From JAJDXO01 sp965221855 (GTDB lineage Bacteria > Pseudomonadota > Alphaproteobacteria > Rhodospirillales > UBA2165): DNA of 64,000 nt. Shown piece after piece: positions 16,958-25,685 of this stretch (position 1 is the first letter of the stretch; the number at the start of each line of letters is the position of its first letter). Where the stretch lies: positions 620,001 through 684,000 of the forward strand of contig CBDCSV010000006.1 in assembly GCA_965221855.1 (NCBI GenBank), in the 5' to 3' direction. The position numbers and the translations under genes are program-made. The notes under the pieces were generated by a model. It worked only from the letters and a program-made list of their open reading frames with translations. It ran no database searches and had not been told where the DNA came from.

Positions 16958-18091
16958 CTAGGTTCCCTTGTCGGGAGACGAGGCGGCGATGGTGCGGGCG
17001 AGCAACTTAATCTCGCTTCGGAGCTGCTGCACCATGTCTTCGCGTCCCGCCGTCATTTCTTCCAGCAGCCTCGCCATATGCAGATCCACATTGCGAATGT
17101 GCGATTTGGTCGCTTCGTCCATGGCGCCGACACCGCCATTCGACAGGAGTTCGAGAATGTTCTTCAGCTCCATCTGGTTCTCGCCCAAACTCAGGAGCAG
17201 CGTTTGTTCGGCTCGCATTTGATCACCAAGCGCACCGAGCTTCTCACTAAGGTCAATCAGGCTGTTGTTGCTGGCAATGTTGCGCTCCTCACCGCGCGCC
17301 AACGTTCGTTGAAGATTTTCGAGACTCTCGGCGGTTTGCTCCAGCAGCGCCTGTACATAGACGGGCACGGAACCATCGCCGTCTCCGGGCAAGGCGCCCG
17401 ATGAAAGGCGGGTGAGGCTGGAGAGCCACTCCTCGAGTTCGTTGTAGAACCGGTTTTGCGCCTGACCCGCCTGCAAATCCAGAAACCCGAGGACCAGGGA
17501 CCCGGCAAGGCCAAACAAGGAGGACGAAAAAGCGGTCCCCATGCCGGACAGCGGCGCCTCCAGCCCGCCCTTCAAATTGGCGAACATGGCGGCGATGTCA
17601 CCCCCTTCGACGGACAGGTCGCTGATCACGTCGCCGACGCTGCTGACCGTCTCCAGCAGACCCCAAAAGGTTCCGAGAAGGCCGAGGAATATAAGCAGGC
17701 CTATGGTATAGCGGGACAAGTCCCGGGATTCGTCGAGGCGCGACGCGATACCGTCCAGCAGGGATCGCATGGCGAGCGTCGAAAGCGACAGGCTGTCTCT
17801 CCGTTCGCCCAGCATCGTGGCCATTGGAGCGAGCAATCGCGGTGGCCGGGTCTCCGAAAGGGTGGGGCTCCTCCGGCGGAAGCGCTCGATCCAATGGACC
17901 TCCGGAGAAAGCATCAAGACCTGCCGGAAATTGTAAATGATGCCGAGGAGCAGCACGCCGAGGATCAGGCCGTTCAGGGGTACGTTGGCGGAGAACGCCC
18001 GTTGCAGCGGTACAAACAGAATGGCGCAGAGACCGATGACCACACCGACGAAAATGGCCATGCGGATGACGTAGGTTTGCGGAGACGCCAT
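16958..18091 (-). CDS. MotA/ExbB-like membrane protein
   Basis: The 377-residue protein has hydrophobic helices near residues 8-30 and 35-55 and a further pair around 125-145 and 190-215 (YTIGLLIFLGLLGTFWGLLETV; GMGTAFSSSLFGLAGSLVLGFLDL). The second pair matches the MotA/TolQ/ExbB proton-channel signature. The C-terminal 130 residues are helical and polar. It is paired with the MotB/OmpA-like gene 12 bases downstream. Together they resemble a TolQR or MotAB-type energised complex acting on peptidoglycan or the outer membrane. Its partner and role in this organism are unknown. Confidence 0.85.
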   Translation of the reverse strand: MASPQTYVIRMAIFVGVVIGLCAILFVPLQRAFSANVPLNGLILGVLLLGIIYNFRQVLMLSPEVHWIERFRRRSPTLSETRPPRLLAPMATMLGERRDSLSLSTLAMRSLLDGIASRLDESRDLSRYTIGLLIFLGLLGTFWGLLETVSSVGDVISDLSVEGGDIAAMFANLKGGLEAPLSGMGTAFSSSLFGLAGSLVLGFLDLQAGQAQNRFYNELEEWLSSLTRLSSGALPGDGDGSVPVYVQALLEQTAESLENLQRTLARGEERNIASNNSLIDLSEKLGALGDQMRAEQTLLLSLGENQMELKNILELLSNGGVGAMDEATKSHIRNVDLHMARLLEEMTAGREDMVQQLRSEIKLLARTIAASSPDKGT

Positions 18092-18145
18092 CAGCCTATG
18101 TTCCTAACTGCATTCCTGTGCCGTCGGGCCAAGAGCCAACCGCCG

Positions 18146-19165
18146 CTATCGGGCAATGATCCTGAGATCAACCCGATTGGGCGTACCCGATGGAACCTTA
18201 TTTCCGAGCGCGCGCACATCGATCCGCGTGCTGCGGATCCCCTTGCCGATCAGGTAGGAGCGAACCGCCAGCGCGCGGGACAGCGAAAGCCGGCGGGCTT
18301 GGCTGGCTGAAAGATTGGGCTCCCCGGCATATGCCAATAGCTGCATCCGCAGGTTCGAATCTACCGTGAGCGACGTGGCGAGCGAGTCGAGAACCTTGCC
18401 GCTGTCTTCGGGCAGGTCCGCGTTGCCGAAAGCAAACACGACGCTCTGAAGAGGGGCTGCGTCCGGACCCGGGGTGCGGGCCGCCTGCTGTTGCGGCGCC
18501 GGTGCGGCTTTCTCGATTTTTGGCGCCGGTGGTGCAGCCGCTACCCGGCTAGGCGGTTTCGGGGCCGCGGCCGGGGCACGGGGTTTCGGCGCGGGTGCCG
18601 GCTTGGCCATCGTCGGCGCCGGCAGGGGTTTCGGGGCCGCGGCCGGGGCACGGGGTATCGGCGCGGGTGCCGGCTTGGCCATCTTCGGCGCCGGCGGTTT
18701 CGGGGCCGCGGCCGGGGCACGGGGTTTCGGCGCGGGTGCCGGCTTGGCCATCTTGGACGCCGGCGGGGGTGCGGGTGACGGTTCCGGCTTGGCGAGGGGA
18801 GTGGGCGGCGCTTTCGCGGCCTCGGATGTTGCCGGCGCCGCCGGTGGCGTTCGGCGCGCCTGACGTTGGGGCGGCGGCGTCAGCGTAACTTTCGAATGCG
18901 GTTGTTCGACAACCGGCGCGCCAGTCGGCGGTCGCGGTGCCAGCAGCCTGGACCGAGGCGTGGTCCGCAGAGGCGGCAATAATTCGCCGGTGGCGCCGCC
19001 GGTTACACTTTCATCAGCCATAACATTGCTGCTGCCGCTGCCGGACTTGAGTTGCGCCGAGGCTTCACCGGGAATCACGGCCGGGCCCAGACCAACGGCG
19101 CCGACAATCGCGAGCGCGGCAATCCTGTCGATGGACCGGCGAAACGGGCATGTGACGTCAATCAT
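18146..19165 (-). CDS. Pro/Ala-rich OmpA-domain lipoprotein-like protein
   Basis: I chose ATG 19165 (MIDVTCPFRRS) because GAGG lies nine bases upstream; ATG 19183 is an in-frame alternative. The 339 residues comprise a signal peptide with a cleavage site after ASA, then a low-complexity region of about 170 residues with repeated KPAPAPKPRAPAAAPKP modules, then a C-terminal OmpA-like domain (VVFAFGNADLPEDSGKVL, LLAYAGEP, ARRLSLSRALAVRSYL, NRVDLRI). The extended Pro/Ala linker would span the periplasm. It leads the operon with the MotA- and MotB-like genes, so the three probably form one envelope machine. Confidence 0.8.
   Translation of the reverse strand: MIDVTCPFRRSIDRIAALAIVGAVGLGPAVIPGEASAQLKSGSGSSNVMADESVTGGATGELLPPLRTTPRSRLLAPRPPTGAPVVEQPHSKVTLTPPPQRQARRTPPAAPATSEAAKAPPTPLAKPEPSPAPPPASKMAKPAPAPKPRAPAAAPKPPAPKMAKPAPAPIPRAPAAAPKPLPAPTMAKPAPAPKPRAPAAAPKPPSRVAAAPPAPKIEKAAPAPQQQAARTPGPDAAPLQSVVFAFGNADLPEDSGKVLDSLATSLTVDSNLRMQLLAYAGEPNLSASQARRLSLSRALAVRSYLIGKGIRSTRIDVRALGNKVPSGTPNRVDLRIIAR
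18555..18770. repeat. In-frame tandem repeat coding for Pro/Ala modules
   Basis: Three successive units start at GGTTTCGGGGCCGCGG at 18555, 18627 and 18696, so the periods are 72 and 69 bases, both multiples of three. The units are nearly identical and encode the Ala/Pro/Lys modules of the OmpA-domain protein. Copy number may vary between strains by slippage without breaking the frame. Confidence 0.85.
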
Positions 19166-19289
19166 CCCTGAGATCCTCTGCATCAATTCGTTTTTGTCCC
19201 TCGACCCGCGGGCCGGGAGGCGATTGGCTGACCGGCACGCCAAGATACCCAACCGGGCAAATCCATACAACACTCGGGCCGTCGGTTGG

Positions 19290-20504
19290 CAGGGCAATCG
19301 CATTAGCCTATTTCGGCGATGAGTTTTCGGAGGAAGTTGTCGCTCCACCCGGCGCGATTGAACTTGAGACGGTTTGATCCCTTGTCCTTGTTGCGTTTGA
19401 TGACGTTGAGGGCGAGGCGTCTGAGGAGAGCGAGGTTTTCCGGGGCGTTGTCCTTGCGGGCTCGGGCCTGATCTTCGTCCATGACCACATCGAGCACCCA
19501 ATGGAGTTGGTTCTCGATCCCCCAGTGTCCGCGGACGAGGCGGTTCAGTTCGTCGGCGGTGAGCGGCCAGGAGGCGATGAAGTAGCGCACCGCTGTCGTG
19601 GCCCGGCCGTCGGTCTCGCGGCTGGAGGTGACCTTGCCGACAGCGGCCAGGGCCGGCCACCGGTGGGCTTCGGCGAGCCAGTCCATATCGTGCAGCACCT
19701 CGGCGCGGCGGGTTTCGATGCGGCCGTGGCCGGCGTCCACCGTCTGGTCCACGCCGTCGGCGGGCGCCTGGGGATCGTCCAGCAGCAGTTTGACGTCGGC
19801 GAGAAGGTCGGGCTGGTTGGCCTTCAGCGCCATCAGGTAATCGGCGCCGGCCTCGTGGATGTCGCGGGCCGTGCCGCTCTGGCAGTGCATGGCGTCCATG
19901 GTCATCACCGCGCCTTCGAGGCTGAGCAGCTTGAGCAAGGCCGGCACGGCGGTGATCTCGTTGCTCGCGCCCACGTTCATCTGGCCTAGAACCAGCCGCT
20001 GATCGGCGGCCCAGGCGCTGACCAGGTGGAGCGGCGAGGTTCCGGAGGCCCGATCGAAGGAGCGCCTCAGGCTCTTGCCATCAATCGCAACAACCTCCGC
20101 CCGGGCGGTCGCGAAATCGGACATGAAGCGCTGGAAGGCGGCATGAAAGGCCCGCGGGTCCAACAACCGGAACAGCCGCGAGAAGGTGTCGTGGCTGGGC
20201 GGGCCAGCGGGCAGGGTCAGGAACTCGCGCAGCACCTCTTCCTTGGCCTCGGCGAAGTCCGCCATGTCAACGCACGACGTGCTTCCACACAGCGCCGCGC
20301 ACAGCGCCATGAACAGCATCTCAAGAAGATCATGACGCAACGCGTTGCCCGTGCGCGGATCATCAAGACCCGAAAAACTCTCCCGAAATCTCTCCACCGA
20401 AACCTCCATCAAACGTCAAAGAAGCTCCAGCAGCAGCGATACTCATTTCCATTCCGTTTACGAAGCCATTCCGTTCACGAACCAAATCAAATGCGATTGC
20501 CCTG
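19290..20504 (-). mobile_element. ISAs1-family insertion sequence (1215 bp)
   Basis: The ends are perfect inverted repeats of 15 bases, CAGGGCAATCGCATT at 19290 and its complement ending at 20504, enclosing one transposase gene. The flanks, gtcggttgg on the left and gagcagggg on the right, do not form the expected 8-10 bp target duplication. The right end lies inside the start of the quinone-oxidoreductase gene and the left end lies upstream of the OmpA-domain operon. Confidence 0.9.
19303..20409 (-). CDS. ISAs1-family transposase
   Basis: The 368 residues from ATG 20409 match ISAs1/H-repeat transposases: an N-terminal DDPRTGNALRHDLLEML segment, VVAIDGKSLRRSFD with the first catalytic Asp, VMTMDAMHCQ with the second, and RGHWGIENQLHWVLDVVMDEDQ with the Glu region. 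The frame is intact and complete within the inverted repeats, so the element could still be active. The element belongs to the DDE superfamily that moves by cut-and-paste. Confidence 0.93.
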   Translation of the reverse strand: MEVSVERFRESFSGLDDPRTGNALRHDLLEMLFMALCAALCGSTSCVDMADFAEAKEEVLREFLTLPAGPPSHDTFSRLFRLLDPRAFHAAFQRFMSDFATARAEVVAIDGKSLRRSFDRASGTSPLHLVSAWAADQRLVLGQMNVGASNEITAVPALLKLLSLEGAVMTMDAMHCQSGTARDIHEAGADYLMALKANQPDLLADVKLLLDDPQAPADGVDQTVDAGHGRIETRRAEVLHDMDWLAEAHRWPALAAVGKVTSSRETDGRATTAVRYFIASWPLTADELNRLVRGHWGIENQLHWVLDVVMDEDQARARKDNAPENLALLRRLALNVIKRNKDKGSNRLKFNRAGWSDNFLRKLIAEIG

Positions 20505-20537
20505 GAGCAGGGGCCGGTCTCCGTCGAAGGAGCGGTC

Positions 20538-21500
20538 GTGGAATTCGAAGCCGTTGATCCGGTGCCGGGACCGAACGACCTTCTCGTCGAAGTCAGGGGC
20601 GTCTCGGTCAACCCCGTGGATTTCAAGGTTCGCGCAAACAGGCCCCCGCCCGAAGACGGTCCCCGAATCCTCGGTTTTGACGCTGCCGGCGTGGTCAAGG
20701 AAATCGGCTCGGATGCCTCCCGTTTCAAACCGGGTGACGAGGTCATGTATGCCGGTGAGTTCACGCGGCCCGGCTCCAACGCCGAGCTTCAGGCCGTCGA
20801 CGAGCGGCTGGTCGGCCGAAAACCCTCCTCACTGGATTTTGTCGAGGCTGCCGCGCTGCCGCTTACCAGCATCACCGCTTGGGAGCTTCTGTTCGACAGC
20901 CTGAACATCGAGGAAGGCGGGGGCGAGAACGAAGCCCTTCTAATCATCGGCGCCGCCGGGGGAGTTGGATCGCTCCTTATCCAATTGGCGAAAAAACTGA
21001 CCAGGCTGACGGTCGTCGCAACGGCATCCCGGCCCGAGACCCGGGACTGGGTGAAAAAGATGGGGGCCGACCATGTGGCCAACCACAGGTTGCCGCTCGA
21101 CGAGGAAATGGCGGCTTTGGGTATTTCACCCCGGTATGTAGCCGCCCTGACGAATACCGACGATCACTTCGCATCCATAATCGAGATGATCAAGCCGAGG
21201 GGCCACATCGCCATGATCGACGACCCTCAAAACATAGATATCGGCGCCATCAAGCTGAAGGCCCTGTCGTTCAGTTGGGAGTTCATGTTCGCCCGATCGA
21301 TGTTCAAGGCCGAAGACATGGTCGCCCAGCACGACTTGCTTAATCGTGTCGCGGACCTGGTGGACCGGGGCGACCTCGTTTCGACGGTCAACAAGGATTG
21401 CGGGCCCTTGAGCGTCGACAGTCTACGCGCCGCTTTGGAACATCAATCGAGTGGAGCCGCTATCGGGAAGACGGTTCTGGGGGGACTGAACGGAAGGTAA
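20538..21500 (+). CDS. Quinone oxidoreductase / zinc-type alcohol dehydrogenase-like protein, probably 5' truncated
   Basis: This is an MDR-superfamily, NADPH-binding oxidoreductase. Seen are VRGVSVNPVDFKVR near the N terminus, the nucleotide loop IIGAAGGVGSLLIQLAKKL, and the family end LEHQSSGAAIGKTVLGGL. Family members of this group are about 335 residues, and here only 320 follow the GTG at 20538. Homologous-looking residues continue upstream in frame (EQGPVSVEGAV) right up to the ISAs1 end, with no start codon, so the insertion has removed the first codons. AAGGAG at 20527-20532, five bases from GTG 20538, could still allow translation of a nearly full-length protein. It may be cotranscribed with the TRAP genes that follow. 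Confidence 0.75.
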   Translation: MEFEAVDPVPGPNDLLVEVRGVSVNPVDFKVRANRPPPEDGPRILGFDAAGVVKEIGSDASRFKPGDEVMYAGEFTRPGSNAELQAVDERLVGRKPSSLDFVEAAALPLTSITAWELLFDSLNIEEGGGENEALLIIGAAGGVGSLLIQLAKKLTRLTVVATASRPETRDWVKKMGADHVANHRLPLDEEMAALGISPRYVAALTNTDDHFASIIEMIKPRGHIAMIDDPQNIDIGAIKLKALSFSWEFMFARSMFKAEDMVAQHDLLNRVADLVDRGDLVSTVNKDCGPLSVDSLRAALEHQSSGAAIGKTVLGGLNGR

Positions 21501-21595
21501 CCGCTACGTCCGCCGGATCGAGGATCCGCGGCGAGTGCGGTTGTGCGGACAAAATTCGTGCCTGAAAGCCATGAACACGACAAGGAGGATAGACG

Positions 21596-22672
21596 ATGAA
21601 GCCGTTTAAATTACTCAAGACCGCTGGGCTTGCCGCGGCAATCTCGGCGCTGACCGTTCCAATGGCCTCGGCCCAAATGGAAATCAAGGTTGGTAGTTTC
21701 GAACCGGAGGGCCACTACCTCGTACAACATGTCTATATCCCGTACCTCAATGAGATCGAGAAACGGACCAAGGGAGCGCTGAAATTCAAGTGGTTCCACC
21801 ACGGCACCTTGGTCAAGGCGCCGCAGACCGTGGACGGCCTCAAGTCCGGGCTGGTCGACCTGGTGGTCACAACCGGGATCTTTACCCAGGAGAGCAAGTT
21901 TCCCGCGACCCACGTCATGACCCTGCCGTTCCAATTCGACAGCACTCTGGAAGCAAACCACGTGTTCCAGAAGGCCTATCACAATATTCCTGAAATCAAG
22001 GCCGAGTTTAAGGGTTTGGTCGAGCTCGGTTTCCACGTGTCGGATTTCTTCAATCTTCACATTCACAAGGATGTTGCGCCGGTCAAGACGCTAAAGGACT
22101 TGCAGGGCTTGGAGATCGGCTCGTTCTCGAAATCCGGGATCACCTACAGCAAGATGCTCGGTGCGACGCCTCGAAATCTGAAACTCGCGGATGTCTATGT
22201 CGCGTTGCAGCGCAAGGCCATCGACGGCATCTGGTTCCCCACGGCGCCGATCATCAAGTGGAAGATGACCGATCATACCAGCAACCACTCCCTGGTCGGC
22301 GGCCCGTTCATCATGATTCCCATGACCATGTCTCAGCAGGCCTGGGACAAGCTGACGGCGGAACAGAAGAAAATTTTCCGGTCGATGGAAAACGAGCTGA
22401 CCAACTTCATGGGCGCGATCGTCGACAATCGCAGAGGCTCTTCCGTCAGCAAAATGAGAAAACGCGGCGACAACATTATCGTCCTTCCGCCGGAAGAGAA
22501 GGCGAAATGGGTCGCGGCAACCAAACCGGCCTATGACGCCTGGCGCAAAACCATGTCGGACAAAGGCATCAACGGTGAGGCAATTCTGGCGAAGGTTGGA
22601 GAATACACCGCGGAGTTCAAGGGTATGAAACACACTTCCGCGGATTGGTGGGGCAATAACTGGCAGGAATAA
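21596..22672 (+). CDS. TRAP transporter substrate-binding protein, DctP family (system 1)
   Basis: This is a periplasmic solute receptor of 358 residues with a signal peptide cut after ASA (about residue 24). The DctP fold is shown by GHYLVQHVYIPYLNEIEKRT, by VKAPQTVDGLKSGLVDL, and by KDLQGLEIGSFSKSGITYSKMLGATP, the region that normally carries the substrate carboxylate-binding arginine. In this copy the usual R is replaced near GSFSK, so the ligand may differ. AAGGAGG precedes the ATG. The permease gene follows 216 bases later after a stem-loop, as is common where the receptor must be made in excess. The substrate is unknown. Confidence 0.92.
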   Translation: MKPFKLLKTAGLAAAISALTVPMASAQMEIKVGSFEPEGHYLVQHVYIPYLNEIEKRTKGALKFKWFHHGTLVKAPQTVDGLKSGLVDLVVTTGIFTQESKFPATHVMTLPFQFDSTLEANHVFQKAYHNIPEIKAEFKGLVELGFHVSDFFNLHIHKDVAPVKTLKDLQGLEIGSFSKSGITYSKMLGATPRNLKLADVYVALQRKAIDGIWFPTAPIIKWKMTDHTSNHSLVGGPFIMIPMTMSQQAWDKLTAEQKKIFRSMENELTNFMGAIVDNRRGSSVSKMRKRGDNIIVLPPEEKAKWVAATKPAYDAWRKTMSDKGINGEAILAKVGEYTAEFKGMKHTSADWWGNNWQE

Positions 22673-22719
22673 TTCCTGCGAAAATTTGAGCGGCAACGTG
22701 CCGCCAATGCAAAAAAGAG

Positions 22720-22784
22720 CGGGCCGCAACTCTCGACACCTGTGCAACAAAATTGCTCCGGTGCCGAGATGTAGCGGCCCGTTT
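22720..22784 (+). terminator. Stem-loop between receptor and permease genes
   Basis: CGGGCCGC (22720-22727) and GCGGCCCG (22774-22781) form a perfect eight-pair stem over a 46-base loop, followed by TTTT. It sits between dctP and the fused permease gene and may act as a partial terminator or as an RNA-stability element that raises receptor levels over permease levels. Confidence 0.4.
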
Positions 22785-22888
22785 TCCGATATGCCCCATT
22801 TTGCGGACAGCCGTATGGCGGGGGCAAGGGCAGACGGATGGGCCGCAAGGCCAATGACTGACGGAACCGGAGACGGAAGAGAGGCTTG

Positions 22889-24907
22889 ATGACAAATCAG
22901 GACCAAGCAGCCGACGGCCCGTCGGATATCCGTGACGCGGCATTCGGTACTTCTCTTCCACCGGAAGGCCCCCGTGACGTTTTTGCCCGGATAGCCGTTA
23001 CGGCTCATCGGCTGCTCGACCCGATCTGCCGCAATCTCTGCTATGTGTCCGCAATCGTGACGTTGATCATGGCCACCTGCATGGTGGTTGATCTCATCAG
23101 CCGATTGGTATTTCGAATCCCGCTCACGGGCATGATCGAACTGCAGACCTTCATGCTGGTCTTCGTCGCGTTTTCAAGCGTCGCCTACACGATGCTGAAA
23201 AACCAGCATGTGGCCGTCGATCTCATAACTTCCAAGCTGTCGGACCAAACGAATAGTTTTCTGCAGAGCATTTTCTCGGTGTGGGGCGCATTTATTTTCG
23301 GGGTCATGGGCGTGTTCAGCGCCGTGCGCGCCGTCGATGCCTTCGTGGAGGACGAGATTGCCGACATCACCCGCATGCCGTTTTGGCTGATTTATTCAGC
23401 GGTTGCTCTTGGAACCGTCCTACTTTCGCTGGCGCTGCTCGCGGCTCTGTTCACGCATCTTTCCGGCTTGTACCGGCACTACGGAGACCGCTCCCAATTT
23501 TGGCTCGTCTTTGCGGCGGTTGTGATCATCTCCGTAGCCGGAATTTTTTCCGCCGACCTCATGAAGGCGCTGTTCGGGAATCTCACGCCGGCACTGGTTG
23601 GCGGAATTTACACCCTGCTGATGATGGTCATATTGCTTTTGGGCTTTCCGGTAGCTTTTTCGATGGCCTTCACCGGACTTACCGGCCTGATGTTTCTCAC
23701 CAGTACCGACGTCGCGTTCAATGTTGCCAAGACAAATACCTACGACGCCGTCGCCCAGTACTTTTTCCTGGTTATTCCCTTCTTCCTGTTGATGGGATTT
23801 CTTGTTCTCCACGCCGGCATCGGCTCCAAACTCTACAATGCCGGCATTAAGATTTTTGGCCGCCTGCCGGGCGGCCTTGCAATTGGAACCGTAGCGGGGT
23901 GCGGCGGGTTCGCCGCCATATGCGGCGAAAGCGTCGCCTCGGCGGCCACCATGGGTTCCGTCTCCATTCCGGAGATGAAGAAGTACAACTACGATGATTC
24001 ACTGGCGACGGGCTCCGTAGCGGCCGGCGGAACGCTCGGAATATTGATTCCCCCCAGTATCGGATTTGTCGTCTACGGCATCATAACCGAACAGTCGATC
24101 GGCAAAATGTTCATGGCGGGCATCATCCCGGGCATCATTTTGGTGACCGGATTCGCTCTGGCCGTGTATGTCCAATGTCTGATCAATCCCAACCTCGGAC
24201 CAAAAGCGCCGAGGGCCACCCGGGCGGAAATACTTTGGGCCGTAATCGATGTCTGGCCCGTGATGATCCTGTTCGCCGTGGTAATCGGAGGTATCTATTC
24301 AGGTATCCTGACGCCTACCGAGGCCGGCGGGATTGGCGCCAGCGGCGCGCTTCTGATTGCGCTTTTTGCACCGGGGTTCAACCGGCACAAATTGTTCACG
24401 GCGCTTCTCGAGGCAACGCAGACCAGCGCCATGATCTTCACGATCCTGATCGGCGTCGGATTGCTCGGATATTTCGTGACGCTTACCGACCTTCCCGCGT
24501 CATTTGCGAATTTCCTGAAGGGCCTCGAGGTCTCACGTTATGTGATCTACGTGCTCATTCTCCTTCTCTATCTCGTGCTGGGAATGGTCATGAACATCAT
24601 CCCGATGATGATGCTTACCCTCCCCATCCTGTTTCCGACGGTCGTGGGTCTCGGATTCGATCCGATCTGGTTCGGCGTCATCATGGTGATAATGATGGAG
24701 ATGGGTCAGATCACGCCGCCCATAGGCATAAACGTCTTCGTCATCCATGGTGTGGCGCGCAAATATGACGTTTCGATGGCAACCATTTATCGCGGAATCA
24801 TTCCCTTCGTCATTGTCGAAATATTGGTCATCCTGTTGCTTACGATTTTTCCGGATATAGCCCTTTGGCTGCCCAACTCGATGGATGTCCTGGCGCCGCT
24901 CGAGTGA
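22889..24907 (+). CDS. TRAP transporter fused small and large permease (DctQM, system 1)
   Basis: This 672-residue membrane protein joins the small DctQ subunit (about residues 40-200, four helices, with LISRLVFRIPLTGMIELQTFML) to the large DctM subunit (about 230-672, some twelve helices). DctM signatures include LPGGLAIGTVAGCGGFAAICGESVASAATMG in its conserved Gly-rich loop, LGILIPPS, and the end region EMGQITPPIGINVFVIHG. Fused DctQM is known in a subset of TRAP systems. The ATG at 22889 follows GAGG; a TTG just before it is a less likely start. Together with the receptor upstream it forms a complete sodium-driven uptake system for an organic acid of unknown identity. Confidence 0.93.
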   Translation: MTNQDQAADGPSDIRDAAFGTSLPPEGPRDVFARIAVTAHRLLDPICRNLCYVSAIVTLIMATCMVVDLISRLVFRIPLTGMIELQTFMLVFVAFSSVAYTMLKNQHVAVDLITSKLSDQTNSFLQSIFSVWGAFIFGVMGVFSAVRAVDAFVEDEIADITRMPFWLIYSAVALGTVLLSLALLAALFTHLSGLYRHYGDRSQFWLVFAAVVIISVAGIFSADLMKALFGNLTPALVGGIYTLLMMVILLLGFPVAFSMAFTGLTGLMFLTSTDVAFNVAKTNTYDAVAQYFFLVIPFFLLMGFLVLHAGIGSKLYNAGIKIFGRLPGGLAIGTVAGCGGFAAICGESVASAATMGSVSIPEMKKYNYDDSLATGSVAAGGTLGILIPPSIGFVVYGIITEQSIGKMFMAGIIPGIILVTGFALAVYVQCLINPNLGPKAPRATRAEILWAVIDVWPVMILFAVVIGGIYSGILTPTEAGGIGASGALLIALFAPGFNRHKLFTALLEATQTSAMIFTILIGVGLLGYFVTLTDLPASFANFLKGLEVSRYVIYVLILLLYLVLGMVMNIIPMMMLTLPILFPTVVGLGFDPIWFGVIMVIMMEMGQITPPIGINVFVIHGVARKYDVSMATIYRGIIPFVIVEILVILLLTIFPDIALWLPNSMDVLAPLE

Positions 24908-24968
24908 GTCGGATGCCGGCAAGCTGGATCCTGGTGACGTCAGCCGCTTCCCGTACCCTTCCGGCACC

Positions 24969-25685
24969 TCAAGCCGTCACGAGCCCTATGAAATTGTCGA
25001 TCAATAGACGCCCCGCATTGAATGAATCCGTTCGCGGGACGAAATCATCGGCCGAAGCGCCACAGGCGGCGAATGATTCGGCGTTCCGGTCAAACCAGCT
25101 CATGGCCTGATCCTTGCCGTACTCCGGATGAGGCTGCACCCCCCACACCGGGCCGTTTCGCCAGCGCCAAATCTGGTTGGCGCACTTCCCGTTGGCGGCC
25201 AGGACCTCCATGTCCGGATGATCGGCGCCGACGTCATCTCCATGCCAGTGGAGTATTTCAAACGCCTCCGGAAGCCCCTCGAGCAGCGGATCGCTGGCCG
25301 AGGATTTTCGTGACAGTTCGAGGGGACCGTAGCCCATCTCCCTCGTCTCCCGCCGGGTGACCAGACCGCCGCCGAAAAGGGCCGCGGCGAGGACCTGACT
25401 GCCGAAGCACAGTCCCAACGTGGGCACCTTGGCGTGGGCAAGACCAACGAGAAGGTCCTTGAGAGGGGCGATCCATTCCTCGTCGTCGCAGGCGCCGTTG
25501 AAACTCGGGCTGACGTATGCACCGCAAAATTCGTGATCCGATGGAAACCGGCCCTCGTTCGTCCGATGCCGGTCGATCGCCAGACCAGTTGCTTCGAGCG
25601 CCTCATCCACATACCCGGGGGTCTGGGCTTCCGCCCAGTTGTCAAGGTAGAGAAATCGATGTCTAGCCGACGGTCTCGGAGACAT
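24969..25685 (-). CDS. Class I glutamine amidotransferase-like protein
   Basis: From ATG 25685 (MSPRPSARHRFLYLDNW) the protein has 238 residues, and its start overlaps the end of hyuB by 23 bases. The class I triad is complete: C93 in LGLCFGSQ, H186 and E188 in QPHPEYG. It is a free-standing amidotransferase domain, as in GMP-synthase-like or gamma-glutamyl-peptide hydrolase (PuuD-like) proteins. Its tight linkage to HyuA and HyuB suggests it cleaves or transfers an amide in the same pathway, for example releasing glutamate from a gamma-glutamyl intermediate, but this is inference. It is the last gene of operon 1. Confidence 0.85.
   Translation of the reverse strand: MSPRPSARHRFLYLDNWAEAQTPGYVDEALEATGLAIDRHRTNEGRFPSDHEFCGAYVSPSFNGACDDEEWIAPLKDLLVGLAHAKVPTLGLCFGSQVLAAALFGGGLVTRRETREMGYGPLELSRKSSASDPLLEGLPEAFEILHWHGDDVGADHPDMEVLAANGKCANQIWRWRNGPVWGVQPHPEYGKDQAMSWFDRNAESFAACGASADDFVPRTDSFNAGRLLIDNFIGLVTA

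Noticed and set aside
19280..20515. Target duplication for the ISAs1-type element
   Set aside because: The nine to ten bases on each side (gtcggttgg and gagcagggg) do not match even with an offset of one or two.
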